Assembly (NCBI GenBank): GCA_963576735.1
Contig: CAUYWD010000241.1
Span: 1-64,000 of the forward strand
Origin: Bedellia somnulentella
Taxonomy: Eukaryota > Arthropoda > Insecta > Lepidoptera > Bedelliidae
Length of the DNA stretch: 64,000 bases
Direction: 5' to 3'
In this document: piece by piece, positions 33,717 to 45,700 of the stretch
Position numbering within the stretch: the stretch's first letter is position 1
How the letters are laid out: every line of letters begins with the position of its first letter
The notes under the pieces: model-generated
The model's database searches: none
Told to the model about the DNA's origin: nothing
The model's input: the letters and a program-made list of their open reading frames with translations, nothing else
Made by a program: the position numbers and the translations under genes

Positions 33717-33855
33717 GCCCGATATCTGAATTGAGTATTCAAGCTGAGAACGACTTAAGTATCGTTTTGTCTCCTTCAGTTGTTAAGATTTCAATGCGAC
33801 AGAACGATACTTAAGTTGTTCTCAGTTGGAATACTCAATTCAGAAATCGGTCGTA
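33717..33855. mobile_element. Palindromic MITE family F, intact copy
   Basis: CTGAATTGAGTATTCAAGCT, then GAGAACGACTTAAGTATCG, with the complement on the right (CGATACTTAAGTTGTTCTCA, GGAATACTCAATTCAG). The short loop is CTCCTTCAGTTG. Confidence 0.75.
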
Positions 33856-33983
33856 AGAATAGAAAAAATATAGAATACTTGAAGTTACAACATTAATTTG
33901 ATCGTAGGTGAAAAGACATTTTACTTTTGTATTCTCATGGAGTAGGTAAAAATAATATTTAATTTACATCTGCTTTATAATAC

Positions 33984-34379
33984 TGAAGGTTAGCAGGCTG
34001 TTGTGCGCCTGCTGCTCGTTCACAAAGTTGACCCACGTTGTAAGGGCCTTGAAGATTGTGGAGTAGAAGAAATAACACGGCAACTTGTTCTACTATGCTT
34101 TACTGTTAGATGTACTATTTATAATTATATATAATATATTTTAAGTTATATGGACTCTATACAGTATGAATTATGAATAAAATGACTCTGAACAATCTAA
34201 TCGTCTTCTTGGGATTCTTCAATTTGTGAAAAGTAAAAAGGAAAGAATAGTGCCTGAGGCGGCGTATTTATAGCCTAAGCTGTTTGTCTCCTTTCTGATG
34301 GCGCTTGACGTGACTGACGCGACTCTGGATTGTTTATGTTTTGAGCCCGTTAAAGCACTTGGATACAAGTGCTTTAACA
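33984..34379 (-). repeat. 3' LTR of the BEL/Pao element
   Basis: 396 bp, identical by eye to the copy at 39036. It contains a near-palindrome at its outer TG end (AAGCACTTGGATACAAGTGC) and an AATAAA about 170 bases from the other end on the plus strand. Confidence 0.93.
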
Positions 34380-34406
34380 TACTGGGGGGCCATTGAAGAC
34401 GAGTCT

Positions 34407-35140
34407 TCAATCTTCTTCTACAAGTAGGCACAAGCGATTTATGGCTCGCCTTACTGTCGATTGCATGGTCTTGATATCGGCCACTCTCGGGACACCATCT
34501 GCTCCTGGATATAGTTTAGTGACTCGCCCTCTTCGCCATAACAGAGGTGGAGAGTTATCTTCGCTTATTAGGACAAGATCACCCATGCGCAAGTCTCTAC
34601 ATCTTACTCGCCATTGAGTTCGCCGTTGTAGCTCTGATAAATATTCCCTGTGCCATCTCCTCCAAAATGTTTGCCGTAGCTGCTCCAACAGTTGAAAGCG
34701 ATCCAATCTCTTCGTCGGTAAGTCTGCCAGATCCGGTGATGGAAGAGCCGTGAGTGACCTGCCGAGGAGAAAGTGTCCCGGTGTGAGAACTGCCAAATCA
34801 TTTGGGGAGGAGGAAAGGGGAGCGATGGGTCTACTGTTGAGGATAGCCTCAACCTGGGCAAAAAGAGAAGATAATTCCTCGAACGTGAGGTGGGTGTTAC
34901 CCATGATGCGTTTAATGTGAAACTTAGCAAGCTTAATGCCAGCTTCCGCGCTTCCGTTGAAATTAGGGGCGTAAACCGGGCAAAATCTAAAGTTAATATT
35001 TTGAACATTAGCAAACTGCACAAATGAGTCTTTATTGTCGTTAAAAAATGAATTTATTTCCTTAGCTGCGGCAACGAAATTTCGCTCATTGTCACAAAAT
35101 ATTTCCGTGGGTTTTCCCCTGGCGAAAATAAAAGCCTAAA
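34407..35140 (-). pseudogene. BEL/Pao integrase C-terminal half
   Basis: The frame opens around 35131 without a start (KPTEIFCDNERNF, second catalytic Asp). It continues through CPVYAPNFNGSAEAGIKLAK (catalytic Glu), LNSRP, the LTPGHFLLG motif and the C-terminal domain (WRVRCRDLRMGDLVLI, LYPGADG). It is the 3' remnant left by the internal deletion. Confidence 0.9.
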
Positions 35141-35514
35141 GAAATTATGATGATGACCACCGTTGATGATGACCACCGTTGATGATGATGATAATCATGG
35201 TGATTGATCATCGCACTGATTCAAATACATCTGATAAATGAATCCAGAAAAAAATATATATGCTAAAGTTCAAAGTCGATGAACTTGTAAGGTCAACTAC
35301 CTCGATGTCAATGACCTTTAGGTAGTCAGCTGTTTACTGTATCTAGAAGGAAAGACATAATAAAATAGCAAATAATGATTGATCCATGTGTAGGATGATG
35401 TAAAGTGTATAAGTATTGTATAAAGTAAAATATTTGTATATAAATGTAAATTAAAAGTAAACCATAAACAATTGTTGAATGTTTGTTGTGTATGAATTCA
35501 TTCAACTTAGGTTA
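35141..35514. other. Filler at the BEL internal deletion
   Basis: Replaces about 2-3 kb of expected reverse transcriptase, RNase H and integrase sequence. It holds a twice-repeated GATGATGACCACCGTT unit (35148-35190) and AT-rich sequence with no frame or recognisable repeat. Confidence 0.6.
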
Positions 35515-37725
35515 TTAATAACCAATTGGTTTTGGTAAGGTGTAAGTATCACCAAGACGGTAATCTGCTGCCTTGAGTGGGCTGAGAGGACAGAAACGTC
35601 TAGTTTTTAGTCTATGAGTTCTAGTTAACTTGGTAAAAGAACTGCTACTAACAAAATTACAAGTTTGTGAATTTTGTGGTAATGAATGGGAAATCTTGCC
35701 AGCTATAATCCAGCCTAGCTGTGAATGATGCAGCATGGGTAGGCCTGGACCTAAGGTGAGCCTTTCGGAGCCAAGTAGATCCCAGAATAGATCGCCTCCA
35801 ATCATAATGTCAACCTTTAGTGGTTGATTGAATTGAGGATCAGCTAATGTGATAGCTGAGGGAAGAGTGATATTTGAAACATCAATGGCTTCATTAGAAT
35901 GCCTTTTTGCTATGGAAGGCAACACCAAAAAGGTGTGAAGATGTGAGTATGTGCCAGTGCGGGCACGAATTAACGCTGAGCACTGATGTGGTCTCAGGTT
36001 AAGAAAGGTGTTCCCAACGCCTGCAACACTGTTGTGTATTGAGGGTGTGGAAGCTAACTTAAGGCGATTCCTTAAGTCAGCGGAAAGAAAAGAGTAGTCA
36101 GAGCCGCTATCTAGCAAGCATCTGACTGTCTCCACCTTACCATTTTGGGGATTGATGATGTCAATCATGGCAGTGGAGCGAATGATCCCTGAAGGGGAAA
36201 CTGGAGGACTGAGAGAAAGCGACTGAGGCATTGAAGGGACAGGATGTGATGATGGAGCAACATCATTTTGAAGAAGGGGAGAGCTGTGTAGCAGAGTGTG
36301 ATGGCGTCCACCACACTTACGACAGTCTCCATAGGGACACTTGGCAACCATATGGTCAGACCGAAGGCAATTTGTGCAAACCTTAAGCCCAGTGACCCTA
36401 CTCCGTCTGTCAGCCAATGTGAGCTTTCTGAAACGTAAGCATCGGAACAGTAAATGTTTACCCTTGCAAAGGGGGCACTTGAAATTAGTATTAGTTGTAA
36501 CTGTTGATGCTAGAGTGGCATTGGGTAAACGTGAGGGCAATTGAGGATTGCTAGCCTCATCGCTTACCTTACCTGAAGTGGAAACAATAAAGGCTTGAGG
36601 TGGATTTATGGTTTGTTTAGTATTGTTACTATGATAGTGTTTTAAATCATGACTATTATTATTATTATTATGACTGTTGTTTGAACCCTGTGATGTGTTA
36701 ACCCTTACCTTACTTTGAGGTAATGTCTCTAAAATGTCAGCTCTTATCTTTAAAAATTCTTTTAAGTCATTAAAGGTTGGCAACTCTGAATGAAGATTGC
36801 CTTTGTATTCTTCCCATTTGACATTGGTATTTTGATCAAACTTTGAGGAAGCTAAATAAATTAAAATAGAATCCCAGTGTTGAACTGGTTGACCTAAAGT
36901 CTGTAAAGCCCTAACATTCTTGGTGATGTGATCACTTAAAAACCTAAGAGACTTGTCTGATTCACTCTGCATAACCTTGAGATTAAAAAGTGCACTGAGG
37001 TGATTATTAACTAATTGTTTTGTATTGTTATACCTTTCACATAATATATTCCATGCTTCTACATAATTGAAATCAGATACCTCAAGATTTGCTATAACCC
37101 TGGCTGCTTCACCTTGTAGGTATGAGCAGAGGTAATGAAATTTATGAATGGGTTTAATATGATTATTATTGTGAATTAATGATTCAAATGTATCTCTGAA
37201 TTCAAGCCATTTGAAGTAGGAACCATCAAACTTAGGTATAGTGATTTCAGGTAGCCTAAACCCCATTGTGCCTTGACCATTACAGTGGCATGGATGGGAG
37301 GCCTTTGACCCTTCAGTGGCATCTTGGAATTGGTCTGCAGGTTTGTTGACACCGAGCAGATTTCGAGCCTTCACAATACAAGAACAGAATTCATTTGATA
37401 TGAGTTCTCTTTCATCTAATTCATAATCTAAGTTACTAAAATTAAGAGCTTCCATTTGTGATTGCAGGTGTTCAAATTGAGAGTTTAACTCCAAAAACTT
37501 ATCTAGCTTTAATGATAACATTTGTTCATCCCTTGATGTCAATGGATGGGATTCACAATACTCTAATAAATTTAATAAATATTTTTTAAAGTGGGTTATT
37601 TGCCCTTTGATGGAACTGCGTTTATACTTAAGCACAGTATATTCATCGCTTGCCATTTTGGCAGGGCTTGAGCTTCGACTGGCATGAGCAGTGTTTGTTT
37701 TTACTGATAATTCACTGTCAGTCAT
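35515..37725 (-). CDS. BEL/Pao Gag-protease polyprotein fragment
   Basis: 736 residues from ATG 37725. The Gag-like half contains IPKFDGSYFKWLEFRDTFES and the YLQGEA block typical of BEL Gag (DUF1759). Cys/His knuckles follow (CPLCKGKHLLFRC, CTNCLRSDHMVAKC, CRKCGGRH), then an aspartic protease with active site LLDSGSDYSFL (DUF1758) and the GGDLFWDLL block. The frame stops at KPIGY just before the deleted reverse-transcriptase region. An N/H-rich low-complexity stretch lies near residue 350. Confidence 0.92.
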   Translation of the reverse strand: MTDSELSVKTNTAHASRSSSPAKMASDEYTVLKYKRSSIKGQITHFKKYLLNLLEYCESHPLTSRDEQMLSLKLDKFLELNSQFEHLQSQMEALNFSNLDYELDERELISNEFCSCIVKARNLLGVNKPADQFQDATEGSKASHPCHCNGQGTMGFRLPEITIPKFDGSYFKWLEFRDTFESLIHNNNHIKPIHKFHYLCSYLQGEAARVIANLEVSDFNYVEAWNILCERYNNTKQLVNNHLSALFNLKVMQSESDKSLRFLSDHITKNVRALQTLGQPVQHWDSILIYLASSKFDQNTNVKWEEYKGNLHSELPTFNDLKEFLKIRADILETLPQSKVRVNTSQGSNNSHNNNNNSHDLKHYHSNNTKQTINPPQAFIVSTSGKVSDEASNPQLPSRLPNATLASTVTTNTNFKCPLCKGKHLLFRCLRFRKLTLADRRSRVTGLKVCTNCLRSDHMVAKCPYGDCRKCGGRHHTLLHSSPLLQNDVAPSSHPVPSMPQSLSLSPPVSPSGIIRSTAMIDIINPQNGKVETVRCLLDSGSDYSFLSADLRNRLKLASTPSIHNSVAGVGNTFLNLRPHQCSALIRARTGTYSHLHTFLVLPSIAKRHSNEAIDVSNITLPSAITLADPQFNQPLKVDIMIGGDLFWDLLGSERLTLGPGLPMLHHSQLGWIIAGKISHSLPQNSQTCNFVSSSSFTKLTRTHRLKTRRFCPLSPLKAADYRLGDTYTLPKPIGY

Positions 37726-39021
37726 ATTGAAAAGGAAATTAATAATTAATAATTAATAAGTAACTAGTTAAGTGAAAGGTTCTGTATATAGATAAATTTC
37801 TGGAGTTAATTGTTATAGTAAAGGGTGTGGCAAGAATGTAAAATTAAAGTAAATTGTAAACCGGTTTACGCTCCTTGTGAAGGTGACGCCGCTGGAGACA
37901 ACAGGCAGCAGCTGAATGATGCAGGCCTGCGTTCCTCGGTGAAGTTCACGTTCACTGAAATTGTTTGAAACAGTAATAAGTATATATCCCTGAATCGTTT
38001 GGTAGAGCGGAAACTGGTATGAAACTAACCAATATTAAGTTTGTATATTGAAATTAATTGAATTAAGTGAAGAGTTGATTGATATGCTGCTAGAGTTGCC
38101 GGCACATGTGAGGTATGAGTACCTTAACTGCTGCCTTTACTTAATTGAGTGAATGTATATAAGCAAAGTGAGTCAATGATTCACATGTGCACTTGATGGC
38201 TGTAGAAAATATATGGTTGATTAACCTAAGTGAAGAGCATGTGGTTTTGTAAAATTAGTTATGTTGCTCACTAGTTTTACAAAAACACTAAAATGCCAAA
38301 GTGAAGTTAAAATATTGAAAACTAAGTAATTAATGCAAGACAAGGCTGAAATTCTGATATTGATATGATTAAGAAACTATTTAAGTTGACATGTGGTATG
38401 AAACATAACCTGGATGTCCTTAATAGAGTGCGCTGATTCCACTTGGTGAGGCGTTGGAGCCTGTTAGATGAATTGCTGTAAGGTTAAGTTGCAATTATCT
38501 TTGTAAATGTTATGCGCTAACTCTGTAGCACATGGGAGGCCTATGTCATACACTGGATCACAGAAACCAGCGGCTGTGGCTCAGAAATAGCTGAGTGGTG
38601 ATTGCCTTGTGCAATCAGTTCAACTTTAATTTCATCATGTGGACCATGCCGTTGAGAATCTATTCTAACCTCAAAATTTTTAAGAAATAAATGGGAAGTA
38701 ATGTGCTTTCTAGGTAATTAAATAGATTTATGATAAGATTGATGTAAAATACAAAGGGATTGCTGAGATATTAATGGATGTAAATTGATTATCTATTGAT
38801 TATCTTGACTAATTTGCCCGTGGTGAGGGGTTTTAAGGTGAGGAAAAGAAAGGAATGATTGGCTCACGATACTCTCCTCGGTAAGATGCTGGCAGGTGGG
38901 ATGGCTGCTGTGTCCAACCCTTGGACCTGGCTTCTTCACCGGCGGCTTGGCGTGGCGTGGCGTGGTCCTCCTTTTCTCTCGTTCTTCGTCGTGGTGCCTC
39001 TGCTGCGTAGGCTGAAGTTTC
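37726..39021 (-). other. BEL leader between primer site and Gag
   Basis: About 1.3 kb of noncoding sequence. GCGTGGCGTGGCGTGG is a small 5-bp tandem near 38948. Confidence 0.6.
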
Positions 39022-39035
39022 TGTTCGGGCGCCAA
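39022..39035 (-). promoter_or_regulatory. tRNA primer binding site, lysine type
   Basis: One base inside the 5' LTR the minus strand reads TGGCGCCCGAACAG. This is the start of the classic primer site complementary to the 3' end of lysine tRNA known from many retroelements. The match stops after 14 bases. Confidence 0.75.
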
Positions 39036-39431
39036 TGAAGGTTAGCAGGCTGTTGTGCGCCTGCTGCTCGTTCACAAAGTTGACCCACGTTGTAAGGGCC
39101 TTGAAGATTGTGGAGTAGAAGAAATAACACGGCAACTTGTTCTACTATGCTTTACTGTTAGATGTACTATTTATAATTATATATAATATATTTTAAGTTA
39201 TATGGACTCTATACAGTATGAATTATGAATAAAATGACTCTGAACAATCTAATCGTCTTCTTGGGATTCTTCAATTTGTGAAAAGTAAAAAGGAAAGAAT
39301 AGTGCCTGAGGCGGCGTATTTATAGCCTAAGCTGTTTGTCTCCTTTCTGATGGCGCTTGACGTGACTGACGCGACTCTGGATTGTTTATGTTTTGAGCCC
39401 GTTAAAGCACTTGGATACAAGTGCTTTAACA
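39036..39431 (-). repeat. 5' LTR of the BEL/Pao element
   Basis: 396 bp, same ends and length as the 3' LTR. The primer binding site adjoins it at 39022-39035. Confidence 0.93.
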
Positions 39432-39721
39432 AATACATATATATATTAATATCATAATTTTCCTGACTCAATCTCAGACCACTAAGAAACCCAGACTTAC
39501 TGCGCAGCATAGCGTTTGGAAGCACTATTTAATTACAGCTTGGCCTTTACTTACATTCACATAATAAAGTCACCAAACTTATAAACTTCAGTACAATCAG
39601 ACCTTAGTGTTTAAGTTTTTTAGGTCATGTTTTTATTTCCCGCTAAAAGACTGGATTTCCATATAAGTCTGTGACTAAATCGATTAACATCACCATAATT
39701 AATCGAATAACTTCTAAATTA

Positions 39722-42700
39722 CTAAGCAAATCTTGAACACTGTTTGGTAGATGGGGTCGGCGGCAGTCTCAACGATGCTACGTTACTCTTGGTGTATGAC
39801 AGCTCCTTCCTCAGTCGACTAATGTCGTTCTCAGCCTGCCTCTTACGCTGGAAATACACTGTAACTTTATTATTAGATATTTGCTGTGTAGTGTCGGCTT
39901 AGAATAGCACTACCCCATGTCTTCCGGTGGGTGTACGTAAGAGGCGACTAACGGTATTGGGGCTTTTTAAGGATTTTTGGGCGATGCGGTTGGAGACCCA
40001 TCACCAACAACCTTTATTTTTACTATCTTTTCCCCACTCAAATTTCCAAAAGTGGCTGAGGATTTTCTAATTCCTTAGCTCTGGCTACCCCTTCTTGGAA
40101 TTTATAGCCGTGAGTATATATATGTATGTATAAGATATTTCGACTATAATTAATCAAACCGATTTCTTCTCGTGAGTGTCCTAAAAGGCCTTGGCTTTTT
40201 GGGCCTTAGGTCCTAGGGCTATTTTGGGAATTGTGGCGCGATGGTGATGTTGATGTTAGTTATTATCTATGTGGATGGTAATATCAATAAAGGACGACCA
40301 GGAAAGAGTCATTTAGGTCATAAACATAATGTGCTATAAAAGCTGGCGTTCTTAGTATGAAAAATAAAAGGGCATACTCTTCTACCCCAATGGTAACTAT
40401 TGGCGAGATTATATGTATGTATATTAAATGATGTGGCCGGAGTCTCAACAATTCTTTATTTAAATTATTTTCACTACAGGACCTCCAAAAGAAGCTCTGG
40501 CTACCCCTTTCAGAGATCGATAGCCGTAAGTATAGGTGTACTGTTCTGAATATCATATGGTATCTGGTAACCTGTTGTCCAGAGTACTCATTGTTTCTCT
40601 CGAACAATTTGTTCACGCAAAAAGACGAAGGTATTAGTGATCGATCACCGATCATAGTCATCGCTTAGTGCTTTTTTTTCATGACGTCATCTAGGGAATT
40701 TTGTTTCCGTCTCACATTGGGTGACCGTTATGGGCGACGTATGGGATTCAGGATCCTTGTCTATCTCATTTCATAGGTTTGTATAATCCTTACCTTCAAT
40801 TCATGAGCCAGTCTTGCCTCTACTTGCGCCACGCGATGTCTTAGTTCAGCAATGTCCCGCATCAGTCTAGCAGCTGCCAGCTTATTATCTGCCTTAAGAT
40901 TAGAAAATAAAAGTTAAAATATTTCTCGAAAATCAGCCTGATTGCTGGTTCTTCTAAACTCCAGCTCAAGCGAGGCATACTGATAAATGATACCATTAAA
41001 TAATTAATTCTAGTTTACACACACATACACACACACGCACACGCACACACACAAACACACGCGCGCATAAACTTGTACAAACACAATCCCATTTAATAGA
41101 TGTATTTAGTAATAAGCTTTATAATGTTTAAATGCTGATTATATATTTCATACAAAGTGCAATTTCATATAAGTTTTTAAAATATGTTTATAATGATAAG
41201 ATAAATAGAATAATAATATAAATGTAAATACTCTGTGATGAACAATTCTGGATATAGACTGATTCACCATGTAATTTAATTAGAAATAATGTATTTAGTC
41301 TTTATCTGTTGTTTGTCCAAAATAAATAAATAATAAATAAATAATAATAATTTGTCTTCAGTATTCTAACCGAAGTGACATTTGATCACACATTTTTAAT
41401 ATTTGAGAGTTATATTCGGTTAGTGTACTCCCTCGGGTAGGAGCCAATCTCGCTAACTCCAAGCTATATCATTTGAGTTTGCTCTAATACATACATACAT
41501 ATACTCACGGCTACAATTCCCTAGAAGGGTTAGCCAGAGCCAAGGAATTATAAATTCCTCAGCCACTTTTGGAAGTTGAGTGGGGAAAAGGCGGTAAAAT
41601 AAAGGCTTTTGGTGATTGGTCTCCAACCGCATCGCCCAAAAATCTAATAAAAAATCACAATACCCTTAGTATTGTGTGCAACCACATCGCCCAAAAATCA
41701 CTTAAAAAGCCCCTATACCCTTAGTCGCCTCTTACGATCACCCACGGGTAGAAATGGGGTAGTGTTATTCTAAGCCGACACTACACGGTCTCTACGTAAT
41801 ATGTACGTGTACGTGTGACTTACAATTTTCGAAGGAGCATTCTTGGCGACGTTCCGGCTGACCATATTAGGAATGCTGCTGATGGAACATGGTGCCGCGT
41901 AGTATTGGTCTGCTGGTGTCTTCGTCATGCTCTGGATGGCCTGGGTATGAAAAACATCTTTGTCTTTAGTGATCTAATGTTTGTTGAAACACTTTTCATG
42001 TTATCTAAATTCAATGTTAACTTTAATTTAGCACATGAAATATGCTATCATACATATAAACTTACATACATATTCTCACGCCGTTAGTTCCCACTGGGGT
42101 AGGTAGAGACTATCGATCACCACTTTGTACGATCCTGGCAAACCTCTCTAGCTTCATTCACATCTATCAATCTTTTCATGCATGCTCTTTTATTCTTCGT
42201 ACTACGGACACCTGCCTTTTTGAGTACATTTTCTATTTGATCCAAATGTGTCCTCCGAGGTCGTCCTCTACTAACATTACCTTCCACATTGGCTCTATAG
42301 ATCTCTTTCACCAATTTACTGTCATCCATCCTCTCTATATGCCCAAACCATCTCAACATTCCTTTTTCTATCTTTCTTACAATATCATCTTTTACACCAC
42401 ACCTTTCACTAATCATCGAATACATACATACATGCTTATTTTTTTATTAACAAAGTAATTAAATATAGCGGCAATATTAATTTAACCTGGACAACACTGT
42501 GTAGGGTAAGACTTGTAAAAGGTCGTAGGAAGATGAATAATAAAACGTGGACCGAAGATTTTTTCTAGGTCGCTCATAAACGGATGAGGACAGCACAGGA
42601 CCAGCCGTTGACGAATTCTTTGGGACAAACCTATAGCCAGCAGAGGACGTCTATGGGCTGATGATGATACTTACAAAAGATTTATTATTTATTTTATTTT

Positions 42701-45700
42701 ATTTTAATCGGAAGATTTACAGCGTATACATCAACTAAACAATAATGAAAACAATTCAATGCCAATTAAAAATCACCACCTATAACAATTTAACTAAAAA
42801 CAACAACTTACAGACTAAAAGTAAATTCAAATAACAGACTGAGAAAAAAAAACAATAGAAGTAAAGGTAAAAATACTAGAAACTAAATTAATTATTTCTA
42901 AAAGAGAATCAAAAAATTAAAATAACATAACATATACTCACGGCTATAAATCCCTAGAAGGGGTAGCCAGCGCTAAGGAATTAGAAATTCATCAGCCACT
43001 TTTAGAAATTGAGTGGGGAAAAGATGGTAAAGTAAAGGTTGTTGGTGATGGGTCTCCAGCCGCATCGCTCAAAAACCCCTAAAAGCCCCAATACCGTTAG
43101 TCGCCTCTTACATACACCTATCGGTAGAAACGGGGTAGTGCTATTCTAAGCCGACACTACACGGCAAATAAATTAAAATAAATTAACTTAAATGTTCAAA
43201 AAAAAATCGAATTGGTAAGTAATCGCTCGATTACTGAACTGCTGGAGTTGAATATGTCAGTATAATTTAAATCTTTTTGTTCATGAAAACCTTATGTGGG
43301 AATTACTACTAATAAATAAAGAATAAATTAAGGAAAGAAAAATTTCGACACAGGCGAGGATCGAACCCGCGACCTCGGGTAAACGCCCCGACGCTCTGCC
43401 AATTGAGCTACCGTGTCAATGGCTGCCAGCGCGAAATTCTTCTATCCTTTATTTCTGTTATACGTTTAAGTAGTGTTTGCGTTTCCTATCTCCGAATTTT
43501 TTACTAATTCGGAAGGCCACTGTCAGTATAAGTAAAATTTGTAGATGGCATTAATTTTACCTGAGCTGCCACTTTCCTGGCATGTTGAAGATGATGAGCC
43601 TCCTCCTTCTTAAGATGCCGTTCTAAGTGTTCTATCTCCGTCATTATACCGAACTTCTCTTTCTCCAATCTATGGTTTGCTTGCTTTAACAACTGAAGAA
43701 GAAGAAGAAAGAAGAAGAAGAAAAAACGTTTATTTGCTACCAGTCGCACATGAATATGTAAATATTTTTACAAAATAAATCAAGGTGAAAAAACTGGAAC
43801 ATAATGTATAAATTACGTTAACAGTACACTAGGGAGTTATAGGAAATTCATGGGCATTTTTAGTGGCGGCGGCGTGAGTTCTTTTAAGGCAGTTTACACT
43901 GAGAGTTTCAGAACCAATTAATCATTTGGAAATTGTGAGGAAATGAAAGGATAAAAAGGGTTTGTAAGAGCATTGAGTAAATTCACATCTGCTCTAAAAT
44001 GGCCTCCCTCTCCCTAAATATGCTTCTAATAGGTAAAAGATGGCAATGTATCCATTATAATGCCTTTTTTATTTCTTTCTAAAGACATTATTTCCCTCCG
44101 AACCGGACATGTAAAGGCCTGGTTTCAAGGTATAAAAATATAATTTAAAAAAAATTGTTGCCTGTATAAGTCGGTATACGGGCGAAAGTTTTACGTGACA
44201 ACGACTTTGAGTGGTAAAATAATTTTAATGTGAATATTTATTCGTACAGTAGGAAGAAGGATGAAATTATGTCTGTCTCTCTCGCTCTTTGGCGGAATAA
44301 CCATGCCCGAGTGGAAGGGACGCGTGCCTCTCACTCACTCTCATTGTGAGCGCATAACGTGAGCGGAGCGTAACGCAGTTTCTTGAAGTGTCACCCGGCA
44401 AACCAATTTATAAGACGTTGTCACGTCAAAACCTAGGCCATACAAGAGCGGATCCAGCACTCAATTTAGATTGTGAGCATAGCTATATTCAACCTACTTA
44501 TTGTAGCCCCAATAGACCACGAAAGTATGAGGGTGCAAATTAATTAGGGTTCAGGGCATGGCTGGATCCGCGCATGAGGCCATATTACCATTACAATTCT
44601 GCCGTATAGTGCTGGCTTAGAATGTCAATACCCCTTTCTACTTGCCGGAGTCGTAAGAAGCGACTAAGGGTAAGGGGCTTTTTAAGTGGTTTTTGGGCGA
44701 TGCGTATGGAGACCCATTACCGACGATACTTTATTCCTACCATCTTCTTCCCTATCAACTTCCAAATGTGGCTGAGGAGTTTCTAGCTCTGAAGCTCTGG
44801 CTACCCATTTTTGGGATTTATGGCAGAGAGTATATGAGTGTATGTATGTAATTATGTGTATAAATACTTCAGCAGACAGCTTTCAACATTGTTGAATGTG
44901 TTTCCCTAATATACCTGCATGTATTTATCGACATGAAAGTCCAGTGGGTAGAACAACCGCCCGAAAACAGAAGGGCGTGAGTTCCAATCCTGGGTCGGGC
45001 CTACTCCAATTTGTCTTTTCTAAAGACATATGTGTGGTTAATTTATCATGGTTGTTAACGGTGAGGGAAAACATCGTGAGGAAACCCACATGGCTGAGTT
45101 GGACTTAGTCATGTGACAGTGTATTCGTACAAAACGGCGATAGGCCTGCTCCCTATCACGTGAGTACACTATCCAAGCAAAACGTGGGTACCTTATCTGG
45201 ACACTAGATGGCGCTGCCATGTGAGTCCAGAAGTATTGGTACCTCTGCCAATCCCTTCGGGGATAAACGGCGTGAACGTTTATGTTAATGTTATGTTATG
45301 TTATGTATTTATTTACCTTAATTTTATCACGTTTCTCAGCATGACACTCGTCAACTTTCCGCTTGAGTTTCCTTCTCAGCTCTTCCAGAAGATTACTTAA
45401 CGTTGAATGGTTCGCCTCCAAATCTGCTCTCTGTTCTACTACCTGGTTGATAGCTTGGAGCAGTTTGATCCCTGAACATAATAAATATAGTTTAAAAAAA
45501 AACTGAAAGCACGGTTTTGAGGCACATTTAACTAAAAAGTAAAAAATATTTTCCAACAGCAACCGTGATAGCCCAGTGGGTAGAACACTCGGTTATCGTG
45601 CAAACAACTAGTGTTCAAATCCTGCGTCGGGCCTACACCATTTTGTCTTTTCTAAAGACATATGTGTGGTTAATTTATCATGGTTGTTAACAGTGAGGGA

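Larger units (their letters stand above)
33984..39431 (-). mobile_element. BEL/Pao LTR retrotransposon, internally deleted, very recent
   Basis: Two 396-bp LTRs, 33984-34379 and 39036-39431, bound the element. They start TGTTAAAG and end CCTTCA in element orientation, and by eye they are identical along their whole length. The target duplication AATAC flanks both sides (33979-33983 and 39432-39436); 5 bp fits BEL/Pao. A gag-protease frame and the end of the integrase are present, but the reverse transcriptase, RNase H and the first part of the integrase are missing. The element lies between the 5' end of KIN17 and the 3' end of the coiled-coil gene, on their strand. It would have needed another element's enzymes to move. 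Confidence 0.93.

Noticed and set aside
34604..35023. Second minus-strand frame of 139 codons
   Set aside because: Shadow of the BEL integrase frame.
43266..43520. Family C as a Helitron or TIR transposon
   Set aside because: Target duplications of 10-15 bp of variable sequence and 5' truncations indicate retroposition; the apparent inverted ends are explained by internal inversions.
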